Origin: JBLNDJ01 sp050261515
Lineage (GTDB): Bacteria > Acidobacteriota > Terriglobia > Bryobacterales > Bryobacteraceae
NCBI GenBank assembly: GCA_050261515.1
Contig: JBLNDJ010000045.1
Coordinates: 1-51,944 of the forward strand
Reading direction: 5' to 3'
DNA length: 51,944 nt
The notes under the pieces are model-generated. The model was not told where the DNA came from, ran no database searches, and worked only from the letters and a program-made list of their open reading frames with translations. This document shows, one piece after another, positions 40,445 through 48,295 of the stretch. The position numbers and the translations under genes are program-made. The stretch's first letter is position 1. Each line of letters opens with the position of its first letter.

Positions 40445-42844
40445 TCAGTACGGATTCCCCGCCGCTTTGCGATCGTGGGGCCGGATAAGCAGCAGGCGCG
40501 ACTCGGGGCTCGACAGGCGCGCTTCGATCACTGCCAGGACGCGGTCGAGTTCGTCTTCCGAGACCGGCTTGCTCAGCACGTGGCTTTCGGCGTTCAACAG
40601 GCCGCGCGACATCTCGAAGTCGAAGCCTTCGGTCAGCAGCACGAAGCCGCCGACTTCGTTCCGGACGCTTTCGGAAAGCTCGATCCAGTTCAGGCCGGGG
40701 AGGCGCACGGAGCAGAACACGATGTCGAAACGGAGGCGCTGGACGAGCTCGGCTCCTTCCTCGCCGCTCGCGGCGGGAATCACGCGGCAGCCGCGCTGTG
40801 TGAGGACGCGGACCAGTCCTTCGCGGTGCTCGGCGTCGGGCTCGACCACCAGGCAGGTGAAAGCGCGGGCCACGCCGCCGGTTTCGGCCATGCGGGCCGG
40901 GGCCATCGGGAACTCGAGCTCGAGGCGGTAGACGCCCTCGGGCGTGCGCGTCATGCGAAGCTCGCCGCCGTGGCTGTTGATGATGCCGCGCGTGACGCCG
41001 TCGGCGTGCGGCGCAAAACCGGAGTTGGCCGTGAGTCCTTCCCACGGCGCCTTGGCCGCGTGCACGGCGTAAGCGATCTCGACAACGGCGCGCCGGCCCA
41101 GAATGCTGGTGGCAATTGCAAGGCGCTTGTCGGAGGATTCCAAAAGCGCGTGCTCGGCCTGGACCAGCAGGTCGAGGAACACGCGCTCGAGCTGGCCCTG
41201 CGAGCCCAGGATGTGGACCGGTCCCGGCGAGAGCTGTTCTTCGATATCCAGTCCCCGCGTCGCCCACTCCTGGCGGCGGAACTCGATCAGGCTGCGCAGG
41301 AGCGCGTTCAATTCGATGCGCTTCGGCTCTGCGCGCTCGGGTTGCATGAACGACACCAGGCGCGCGACGATGTCCGAGGCCTTCTGGGCTTCGCCGGCGA
41401 TGGTCTGCAGGTCGGTCCGCAGCGTTCCGGCGGGCGCGAGCGCGATGTCTTCGGCCAGCGTCGAGATCGAGTCGAGCGGCGATTTCAGCTCCGAGGCGAT
41501 GCCCGAGATCAACTGCCCCACCGCGGCCAGCTTTTCGCTGCGGTAGAGCTGCTCGCGGATGGACTTCTCTTCGAGCAGCCGGAGCGCGATGCCGATCTGG
41601 TTGGCCAGGTGCTGGGTCAGGATGCGCTCGTCGCGCGTGAATTCGTGCTCGGCTTTGTTGGCGTACATCTCGAGCACGCCGACGATTTCGGATTCGGCGA
41701 ACATCGGGACGAACATGACCGAGCCGGGCTGGCGCTCGGGGCGGCCGTCCGGGAAAAACGGGCTGCGGCGCGTGTCGGCGATGGTCAGCAGCGCCTGGTT
41801 GCGGAAGCACACGGCCGGGCCGAGCGGCAGAGCGCCTTCAGGCGCGTTGACCGGAACCGAAAACGGTGCGCTCTCGGCCGCCTGGCGGACGCGGTCGAGC
41901 TCCTTGGTGGCGCGGTTGTAGAGATAGACGTGCAGTCCGGCCAGTTTCAGGATGCCGGGTAGCGTGGCCGCGAGGCGCGTGAGGATCTCGGAGGGCGAGG
42001 CAACGCCGATCACGTCCTCGCTGAGCATATAGAACGTCCGGACCATGTTGCGCTGGGCCGACATGCGGCGCTCGCGCATCCACCAGAGCGCCAGCGCGAA
42101 CACCAGGAACGCCAGCGAGACGGCGAACCACTCGGGCGAAATCAGCCAGCGCTTGTTGATGAGGACGATGTCCTCTTCCTCCGACAGCACGAGCTGGAAG
42201 GAGCGGTTATAGGGTGCGAACGGGCAGTATTGCGAGGCGATGCCTTCGGCGCGCACGTGGTCGCCGATCTCGAAGCGGTCGAGGCTGGCGGGTTTGGCGG
42301 CGCCGCGCGGGAGCAGAATCTTCAGCGGCTTTTTGACGTCGCCGATGAGGACGTAATCGCCCAGGACGTTTTCGCCTTTGTCAACGACGCGACCCTCCAC
42401 CTCGACCAGCAGGCCGAGGTTCCGCAGCGACTGCGCCTCCGGGAGCGAAAGCTTGCGGGCGCTCGGAGCCGTACCGCGCGTGAGCACGGTGATGTGGGAG
42501 ACGAGCAGCACGGGCATGCCGGCGCGCTTCGAAACGGTGCCGCGGGCTTCGACGCGCTCGCCGGGCTGGAACGACGCGAACTGCGCCGGGGCGCACTCGA
42601 GCAGCAGGCCGTGGCCGCCTTCGTCCTGGATGGGGATGTGGGCGTAAAGCGGATACACCATCCGCCGTGCGGACACGACGCCCTCCACCGTGACGGCTTC
42701 GCCTTCCAGGACCGGCGCGAAGTCGCCCGCGCGGCGTTCGTTGACCCGCTCGATCGAGACGGTTGGGGCCGCCAGGCCGAGCGCCGCCGAGGCGAGGCCC
42801 AGGGCCGCCAATCTTGCTAGACCGCTTTTTGCGCGGATAGCCAC
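40445..42844 (-). CDS. Hybrid-histidine-kinase-like protein with lost catalytic residues
   Basis: A 799-residue protein starting at GTG 42844. A signal/anchor (about 6-25) precedes a periplasmic region of two OB-like segments (about 28-225), a membrane helix (239-256), a GAF domain (about 270-425), a dimerisation helix, an ATPase-like domain (about 505-650) and a receiver-like domain (about 663-780). The H-box GIAHEL reads GIASEL, with Ser451 in place of the phosphorylated histidine. The N-box has Gln562 where the Mg-binding asparagine should be. No DxGxG box is present. The receiver has Ser712 (FCSVRLPG) at the phosphorylated aspartate, though Lys759 is kept. It therefore cannot do standard phosphorelay and may be a scaffold or allosteric sensor. 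It overlaps the HAD gene by 28 bases. Confidence 0.85.
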   Translation of the reverse strand: MAIRAKSGLARLAALGLASAALGLAAPTVSIERVNERRAGDFAPVLEGEAVTVEGVVSARRMVYPLYAHIPIQDEGGHGLLLECAPAQFASFQPGERVEARGTVSKRAGMPVLLVSHITVLTRGTAPSARKLSLPEAQSLRNLGLLVEVEGRVVDKGENVLGDYVLIGDVKKPLKILLPRGAAKPASLDRFEIGDHVRAEGIASQYCPFAPYNRSFQLVLSEEEDIVLINKRWLISPEWFAVSLAFLVFALALWWMRERRMSAQRNMVRTFYMLSEDVIGVASPSEILTRLAATLPGILKLAGLHVYLYNRATKELDRVRQAAESAPFSVPVNAPEGALPLGPAVCFRNQALLTIADTRRSPFFPDGRPERQPGSVMFVPMFAESEIVGVLEMYANKAEHEFTRDERILTQHLANQIGIALRLLEEKSIREQLYRSEKLAAVGQLISGIASELKSPLDSISTLAEDIALAPAGTLRTDLQTIAGEAQKASDIVARLVSFMQPERAEPKRIELNALLRSLIEFRRQEWATRGLDIEEQLSPGPVHILGSQGQLERVFLDLLVQAEHALLESSDKRLAIATSILGRRAVVEIAYAVHAAKAPWEGLTANSGFAPHADGVTRGIINSHGGELRMTRTPEGVYRLELEFPMAPARMAETGGVARAFTCLVVEPDAEHREGLVRVLTQRGCRVIPAASGEEGAELVQRLRFDIVFCSVRLPGLNWIELSESVRNEVGGFVLLTEGFDFEMSRGLLNAESHVLSKPVSEDELDRVLAVIEARLSSPESRLLLIRPHDRKAAGNPY

Positions 42845-43509
42845 GTTTCCAGTTCGGGATCCGTAAAATCCCGGATGCTTGCGTCAACCCGAGGCAACTC
42901 GTCAACCGTGTGCGTCGTCAGGACGGCAACGACCCGGGCGCCCGATGCGCGGGCGGCCTCGACGCCGGCCACGGAGTCCTCGAAAACGATGCAATTCGCA
43001 GGCGCCACGGAAAGCAGTTCCGCCGCCTTGAAATAAATCTCCGGATCGGGTTTAGGCCGTTCGACCTGATGCCCGTTGATCACCACGCGGAAGTAAGGCC
43101 GCAATCCGCCGGTGTCGATGACGAAGTCGGCGTTCGCCGGCTCCCCGTTCGTCGCGATCGCTTTGGGCGTTTCCGGATGCCGCTCGAGAAACGCCGCGAT
43201 TCCGGGAACCAGGTGCTCCCCGAGCACGGGACGCATGATTTCCCGGTACAGTTTCTCCTTTTCGGCGCCGTGCCGGAAGACCTCTGCTGGAGTGAGGTCC
43301 TCGCCGAAGGCGTCGGCCACAATGTCGTCGTTCCGCCTGCCGAACATTCGCAGGTCGAAACCCTCCGGCGCTTCGAGTCCGCATCGCCGGAGGTACTCGC
43401 GCCAGGTCTGCGCATGGACGCGGTTCGAATCCACAATTACACCGTCGAGGTCGAACACGAACGCCAACCCCGTGGACAAGCCCAAACCTCTTGCTGTAGA
43501 GCGGATCAT
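42817..43509 (-). CDS. HAD-superfamily phosphatase / beta-phosphoglucomutase-like
   Basis: A 230-residue enzyme with all four HAD motifs: FVFDLDGVIVDS (Asp20 nucleophile, Asp22), ATNG, the lysine in ERPKPDPEIY and FEDSVAGVEAA. A helical cap between motifs I and II matches the phosphoglucomutase/phosphatase subgroup. It likely dephosphorylates or isomerises a sugar phosphate in the cytoplasm. The ATG at 43509 was chosen; a TTG at 43524 adds five residues. It diverges from xdhC and its end overlaps the kinase-like gene by 28 bases, so the two may be co-transcribed. The exact substrate cannot be given. Confidence 0.85.
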   Translation of the reverse strand: MIRSTARGLGLSTGLAFVFDLDGVIVDSNRVHAQTWREYLRRCGLEAPEGFDLRMFGRRNDDIVADAFGEDLTPAEVFRHGAEKEKLYREIMRPVLGEHLVPGIAAFLERHPETPKAIATNGEPANADFVIDTGGLRPYFRVVINGHQVERPKPDPEIYFKAAELLSVAPANCIVFEDSVAGVEAARASGARVVAVLTTHTVDELPRVDASIRDFTDPELETWLSAQKAV

Positions 43510-43552
43510 ATCATGAAATGCCAAAACAGGCTATAGTACTCAACCTAAATGC

Positions 43553-43558
43553 TATAAT
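43553..43558 (+). promoter_or_regulatory. Consensus -10 box TATAAT ahead of xdhC
   Basis: A perfect TATAAT ends 8 bases before the xdhC ATG, with no ribosome site and no -35 box at normal spacing. This matches the arrangement at 1864 and predicts a leaderless mRNA. Confidence 0.5.
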
Positions 43559-43566
43559 TCGTCCCG

Positions 43567-44403
43567 ATGGACGTTTTCGAGGAGCTGGTGCGGCTTCGGC
43601 GGATGGGCCGGAAGTGCGCGCTGGCGACGATCGTCGAAGTCCGAGGCTCCATCCCGAGCTATAAGGCGGCAAAACTGCTGGTCAGAGACGACGGCTCCAT
43701 TCTAGGGACCGTCGGCGGCGGCTGCGTGGAAGCCGACGTCTGGAACGCCGCCCGCGAGGCGATGGAGAGCGGGCAGCCGAAGCGGCTGACGTTCGAACTC
43801 GGCCAGGACGCGGCGTATGACAACGGCCTGATCTGTGGAGGACAGTTGGACGTGTTCGTCGAACCCGTGCTGCCCCAGCCGAGAGCCATCGTTTTCGGCG
43901 CCGGGCACATCTCCAAAAGTTTGTCCAAGGTGTTAAGTCTAGCGGGTTTCTTCGTCGCCGTGGTGGACGACCGCGAGGCGTTTGCCAACCGCGAGCGGTT
44001 TCCCGAGGCCGTTGAGGTCCTGGCCGGGGAATACGAGGAAATTTTCCCGCGGCTGGATGTGAACGAGTCCTGCTACCTGGTGATTGTCACGCGCGGGCAC
44101 AGGGACGATATGCGGGTGCTGCGGTGGGCGGTCGGGACTCCGGCGCGGTACGTCGCGATGATCGGCAGCAAGCGCAAGGTCATCGCCGTGGTGAAGGAAC
44201 TGGAGAAAGAGGGCGTGCCGCGCGAGGCGTTCGAGCGGATCAACGCGCCGATGGGGCTGGAGATCGGGGCGGTGACGCCGGAGGAGATCGCTGTTTCGGT
44301 GGCGGCGGAGATGATCGCGGTGCGGCGCGGGGCGGAGTCGAACTGGCGGGAGATGTCGAAATCGATCTTCGCGAATGAGCGGTTGAAAGCGTTGCTGAAG
44401 TGA
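43567..44403 (+). CDS. xdhC: XdhC/CoxI-family molybdenum-cofactor insertion chaperone
   Basis: A 278-residue protein with the XdhC/CoxI domain (EVRGSIPSYKAAKLLV, GTVGGGCVEADVW and ICGGQLDVFVEPVL) and a Rossmann-like C-terminal half (AIVFGAGHISKSL, MIGSKRKVIAV). XdhC binds and protects the molybdenum cofactor, promotes its sulfuration and hands it to xanthine-dehydrogenase-type enzymes. The next gene, a MobA/MocA-like nucleotidyltransferase, fits as the cofactor-modifying partner. The enzyme they serve is not in this window. The two genes overlap by 4 bases (GTGA). Confidence 0.88.
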   Translation: MDVFEELVRLRRMGRKCALATIVEVRGSIPSYKAAKLLVRDDGSILGTVGGGCVEADVWNAAREAMESGQPKRLTFELGQDAAYDNGLICGGQLDVFVEPVLPQPRAIVFGAGHISKSLSKVLSLAGFFVAVVDDREAFANRERFPEAVEVLAGEYEEIFPRLDVNESCYLVIVTRGHRDDMRVLRWAVGTPARYVAMIGSKRKVIAVVKELEKEGVPREAFERINAPMGLEIGAVTPEEIAVSVAAEMIAVRRGAESNWREMSKSIFANERLKALLK

Positions 44404-45029
44404 AGGGCAGAAGTCAGAAGTCAGAAGCCGGAAGTCAGAAGGCGTATCCGGCGGCTGTCATCCTTGCGGGGGGCGCCTCCCGGCGGATGGGGAGCCCTAA
44501 GGCTTTGCTGGTCGCTCCGGGGGGCGAAACCTTTATCGATACGTTGATTGGCGTGTTGGGGGCTTCGTGCGCTCCCGTGATCGTCGTGCTTGGGCATGAG
44601 GCCGCGCGGATTCGGGATGGGGCGGCTCGCGGGGGCGAGGCTGTCTTTGTTTTCAACGAAGGGTATGCCGCGGGGCAGCTCAGTTCGCTTCAATGCGGGT
44701 TGCGCGCGGTTCCGGCGGCGGCTTCGGGCGTCCTGTTTATGCCGGTGGATTTGCCGCTTGTGAGAGCCGAGACGGTCGCGAAGCTGGTCTCCGCGCTTCC
44801 CGGCGCTCAGCTGGCGATTCCCCGGTTCGAGGGGCGGCACGGGCATCCGGTGTGCTGCTCTCGCGAGTTGATTCCGGAATTTCTTGCGCTCGCGGCCGGG
44901 GCGCAGGCCCGGGATGTCATCCACGCGCATGCGGCGCGGTATGTGGACGTCGACGACCCCGGCGTGGTGCGCGATATTGACGACCGGGAGGCGTACCGGT
45001 CTTTGATCGAGTCCGCGGGATCGCGATGA
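44400..45029 (+). CDS. MobA/MocA-like molybdenum-cofactor nucleotidyltransferase
   Basis: A 209-residue transferase with the nucleotide-binding signature AVILAGGASRRMGSPKALL, the PVDLPLV metal site and GHPVCCSRELI. These fit the CTP- or GTP-dependent MobA/MocA family that adds a nucleotide to molybdopterin cofactor. The neighbouring XdhC favours the cytidylyl (MocA) form used by xanthine-dehydrogenase-type enzymes. The start is GTG 44400, overlapping the xdhC stop (GTGA). Codons 4-15 are encoded by a five-copy heptamer repeat and add a non-family tail, KGRSQKSEAGSQKA. Because each 7-base unit shifts the frame, gain or loss of a unit would abolish the protein. No alternative in-frame start exists after the repeat before the signature. 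Confidence 0.82.
   Translation: MKGRSQKSEAGSQKAYPAAVILAGGASRRMGSPKALLVAPGGETFIDTLIGVLGASCAPVIVVLGHEAARIRDGAARGGEAVFVFNEGYAAGQLSSLQCGLRAVPAAASGVLFMPVDLPLVRAETVAKLVSALPGAQLAIPRFEGRHGHPVCCSRELIPEFLALAAGAQARDVIHAHAARYVDVDDPGVVRDIDDREAYRSLIESAGSR
44410..44444. repeat. Five-copy heptamer array at the start of the MobA-like gene
   Basis: Units GAAGTCA, GAAGTCA, GAAGCCG, GAAGTCA and GAAGGCG run without gaps inside the coding sequence. The family is the same as at 29851-29913, which is non-coding. Confidence 0.85.
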
Positions 45030-47353
45030 GACTGCGGAAGAAGACGCTCCTCAGGCTCGCGCTGGCGGCGGTGGCGCTGGTGGCGGCGGTGGGCCTGATC
45101 GTACCGCTGGTCGATGCCGGCAGGTTCAGCACTCGCGTCAAAACGAGCCTCTCGGCGGCGCTGGGGCGGGAGGTCGAGATCGGGAAGGTCCGGCTGGACC
45201 TGTTTAACGGGCCGGGGTTTTCAGTCGATCGCGTGGTGGTGCGCGAAGACCCGCGGGTGGGGATTGAGCCGTTCGCGTATGTCGAATCGCTCGAGGCTCG
45301 CGTGAGCCTCGCCAGCCTGTGGACAGGGCGGCTGGAGTTTTCGAACCTGCGGCTGGTGAACGCGAGCATTAACCTCACGCGGCCTGAGGGCGGGCACTGG
45401 AATTTCGAATCGCTCCCGGGCCCCGCGCAGTTACCGGCGATCGAGGTCCGCGGCGGGCGGATCAACTTCAAGTTCGGCAATACGAAATCGATCTTCTACC
45501 TGGCGGAGGCGCGGCTCGATGCGTCGGCTTCTCCTTCCGGTGAGTGGCGCCTCGAGTTCGAGGGCGAGCCCGCGCGGACGGATCGCGGCAGCCAGGGCTT
45601 CGGGCGGTTCACCATGCGCGGGCAGTGGCGGCCGGGGCGCGCACCAGGCGGCGAGATCGACGGCTCCATCGAGATCGAGAACGGCTCGCTTTCGGACCTG
45701 ATGCGGCTGGCCCACGGGCACGATATCGGCGTGCATGGGCGGCTGACGTCGCGCGCCCGTCTTTCCGGCCCGCTGTCGAACATCGCGATCACCGGCCGGA
45801 TGCAGATCGGCGACATACACCGCTGGGACCTGCTGCCGCCGCACGGCGGCGGGTGGCCGCTCGATTTTCACGGCACGCTCGACCTGGTTGGGCAGGAACT
45901 GCGGCTGGAGACGGCGCGAACACTTCCTGTGTCGCTCCAATTCCGCGCCACGGGATTCCTTTCGCGGCCCCGCTGGGCTTCTCTGATCACGCTCGACCGG
46001 CTGCCGTTCGCTCCGCTGCCTGAAGTGGCGCGGCACATGGGGCTCGAGCTGCCGGAGGCGCTGGCTGTGACGGGCGAGCTGACAGGCGTGATCGGGTACT
46101 CGCCCGAGAGCCTGCTGCAAGGCAAGGTCGCCGCCGGCGAGACAACGGTCACGATTCCGGACGGGCCGCCGCTGCGGTTCCGGAATGCGCAGGTCCGCCT
46201 GGACCGCGAGAAAGTGCATCTCGAACCGGCGGCTTTTGAAGCGGGAACGCAGACGGCCACGGGCGAAGGCGAGTACACGTGGGCGGGGCAGGCGTGGAGC
46301 GCGCGGATCACGGCGGCGGGAATGGAGCTGGCGGGCGCCGAGCGCGGCGCGCGGCTGCTCGGTGCGGTGCCGCTGGTGGAGCACTGCACGGCGGGAACCT
46401 GGACCGGGCAGCTCGATTACCGCAAGGACGGCGAGAAGCCGGGCGCGTGGACGGGCGCGTTCCGGCTGGAGAACGCATCCATTCCGGTGGAGGGGCTCGC
46501 CGATCCGGTCGAACTGGTCTCGGCGCGCGTCGCGCTGGGCGAAGACGGCGCGGTGGTGGACCGCATCGAGGGGCGCGCGGGCCCGGTCGCCTTCAAGGGA
46601 GACTACCGCTATGCGGCCGCGAACGCGCGGCCGCACCGGCTCACGCTGCGCATTCCGGCGCTCGATGCCGCGGAACTGGAGCGGCTGCTGATGCCCACGC
46701 TGCGGCGCGAAGAGACGCTGTTCGCCCGCGCGCTGCGGCTGGGACGGACGCGCGTGCCCCAGTGGCTCGAAGCGCGGCGGGCCGAGGCGGCGGTCGAGAT
46801 CGGGTCGATGCAGGTGAAAGGGCTGCCGCTCGAGAACGTGCGCGCGCACGTGCGCTGGGACGGCACGACCGTAGAGGCCACCGACCTGGCGGCCCGGTTC
46901 GAGGATGGCCAGATGACCGGACGGCTGACGGCGAACCTGCGGCGCAGCGCGCCCGCGTATCGCATGAACGTGCGTCTTCGGGGCGTCGAATGGATGGGGG
47001 GCAAGTGGGACAGCCGGAGCCTGGTGCAGTCTTCCGGGACCGGCTTGGACGTGATGCGGAACCTGCGGCTGGAGGGCTCGTTCAAGGCGCGGTCGGTGGA
47101 ACTGGCGGGCGAGGCAGAGGCGCGCGACGTCTCCGGGACGTATGCGTTCGCGATGAATCGCGGGCTGCCCACGTTCGAGTTCTCGGACCTTCTGTTGACG
47201 CTGGGCGAGTCGCTGTTCAAGGGGAAGGGCGCGACGGGGCCCGACGGGCGCGTGTATTTCGATTTGTCCGACGGGCAGACGCAGATGCGGATGAACGCCA
47301 CGGTGTGGCCGTTCCATCTGGAGATGGCGTCGCGCAATCCGGGCACATTGTAA
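45026..47353 (+). CDS. AsmA-like membrane-anchored protein
   Basis: A 775-residue protein with one N-terminal membrane helix (LLRLALAAVALVAAVGLIVPL) and then the AsmA-type segment ALGREVEIGKVRLDLFNGPGF and LEARVSLASLWTGRLEFSNLRLVNASINL. The rest is a long repeating beta structure, ending in a region similar to the AsmA C-terminal part (SVELAGEAEARDVSGTYAFAM, GLPTFEFSDLLLTLGESLFKG). Proteins of this group, from AsmA to TamB, span the periplasm and are thought to transport lipids to the outer membrane. It starts within the MobA-like stop (ATGA), but the functions look unrelated. Anchored at the inner membrane, facing the periplasm. Confidence 0.82.
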   Translation: MRLRKKTLLRLALAAVALVAAVGLIVPLVDAGRFSTRVKTSLSAALGREVEIGKVRLDLFNGPGFSVDRVVVREDPRVGIEPFAYVESLEARVSLASLWTGRLEFSNLRLVNASINLTRPEGGHWNFESLPGPAQLPAIEVRGGRINFKFGNTKSIFYLAEARLDASASPSGEWRLEFEGEPARTDRGSQGFGRFTMRGQWRPGRAPGGEIDGSIEIENGSLSDLMRLAHGHDIGVHGRLTSRARLSGPLSNIAITGRMQIGDIHRWDLLPPHGGGWPLDFHGTLDLVGQELRLETARTLPVSLQFRATGFLSRPRWASLITLDRLPFAPLPEVARHMGLELPEALAVTGELTGVIGYSPESLLQGKVAAGETTVTIPDGPPLRFRNAQVRLDREKVHLEPAAFEAGTQTATGEGEYTWAGQAWSARITAAGMELAGAERGARLLGAVPLVEHCTAGTWTGQLDYRKDGEKPGAWTGAFRLENASIPVEGLADPVELVSARVALGEDGAVVDRIEGRAGPVAFKGDYRYAAANARPHRLTLRIPALDAAELERLLMPTLRREETLFARALRLGRTRVPQWLEARRAEAAVEIGSMQVKGLPLENVRAHVRWDGTTVEATDLAARFEDGQMTGRLTANLRRSAPAYRMNVRLRGVEWMGGKWDSRSLVQSSGTGLDVMRNLRLEGSFKARSVELAGEAEARDVSGTYAFAMNRGLPTFEFSDLLLTLGESLFKGKGATGPDGRVYFDLSDGQTQMRMNATVWPFHLEMASRNPGTL

Positions 47354-47400
47354 GAAGCTCCACCGCCCGGTTGCTTCGCGGCCTCAAGACGCGGGTTTTC

Positions 47401-47423
47401 TCTGCGTCTTCTGCGCCTCTGCG
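47401..47423. repeat. Three TCTGCG motifs, 8-9 bases apart
   Basis: TCTGCG occurs at 47401, 47410 and 47418 in a run resembling CTCTGCGTCTTCTGCGCC, in the 114-base gap after the AsmA-like gene. From memory, similar CTCTGCG arrays occur between genes of unrelated bacteria. Function unknown. Confidence 0.45.
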
Positions 47424-47467
47424 ATGATGCTTTTGGTCCGCTGTTGCTAGAATGAAACTTCCAGCCG

Positions 47468-48295
47468 ATGTCTTTAACCGCGGCCCAGCCGAACTCCCGC
47501 GTCCGCTCCGCACTCGATCGGGTGGAGGCGGTTTTCAGCGAGCAATTCGCTGAACTGGCGCGGTGGGCGCGGCGCGAAACAGCCGGGGAATTCGGAGAAG
47601 CGCTGCGCCGTTTCCTTTCCTCTCAAGGCGAAGACGGGTGGGCTTCCGCCCTGATCGCTTCAATCGGCGGGTTCTGCTCGCGCGCGATTCTCATGACGGT
47701 CCACGGGACGTCGCTGAAGGTCGCGGGCGTTCTCGGGCCGCCCGAGGGCGCACCCTCCGCGGGAACCGAAGTGGCGCTCGAAGGGGCGCTCGCGGCCGCC
47801 GTGAAATCCCCGGATGCGCTGGTCACAACAACGACCGCGGCTGAAATTTCCAGTCCTGCGGCGGCGTTTTTCGAACGCGCGGGCGCGGCGAATTGCGCGG
47901 TGGTCCCGGTGGTGGCGGGCGGGCGCGCGGCAGCCGTCCTGATCGGCGCGGGCGAGGGCATGGACGTGGGCGCGCTCGAGACGATGGCGGCGCTTGCGGG
48001 ATTGATTTTTGACCGGAGGGCGAAGCTTGCCCCGGACCTCTCGCATCCGCGGGCGCAGCGGTTCGCCCGCGTGCGCGTGGCCGAAATCCTGCTGTACAAG
48101 ACGCAGGCCGTTCGCGATGGGCGGTCGCGGAAGAAGATCTACGCCGAACTGAGAGAAGAAATCGACGCGGCGCGTGCAGCTTACGCGCGAGAATTCGGCG
48201 GCGCGCCCGACTATCTTCATTTGGAGTTGCTACGAACCCTGGCCAATGACGAAGTTTCCGCACTGGGCGAAGAATATCCAGGTCCGCTTCGATAG
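47468..48295 (+). CDS. GAF-like domain protein with conserved C-terminal helical module
   Basis: A 275-residue protein. A helical start is followed by a probable GAF-like sensing domain (about 55-190, with IASIGGFCSRAILMTVHG and NCAVVPVVAGGRAAAVLIGAG). The C-terminal module (RFARVRVAEILLYKTQAV through DYLHLELLRTL) resembles a helical unit often attached to signalling proteins in Acidobacteria and Deltaproteobacteria. The protein is probably cytoplasmic and lacks an output domain. A -10-like TAGAAT (47448-47453) lies just upstream. The last 50 bases overlap the transglycosylase gene, so translation may be coupled. The ligand and partner are unknown. Confidence 0.65.
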   Translation: MSLTAAQPNSRVRSALDRVEAVFSEQFAELARWARRETAGEFGEALRRFLSSQGEDGWASALIASIGGFCSRAILMTVHGTSLKVAGVLGPPEGAPSAGTEVALEGALAAAVKSPDALVTTTTAAEISSPAAAFFERAGAANCAVVPVVAGGRAAAVLIGAGEGMDVGALETMAALAGLIFDRRAKLAPDLSHPRAQRFARVRVAEILLYKTQAVRDGRSRKKIYAELREEIDAARAAYAREFGGAPDYLHLELLRTLANDEVSALGEEYPGPLR

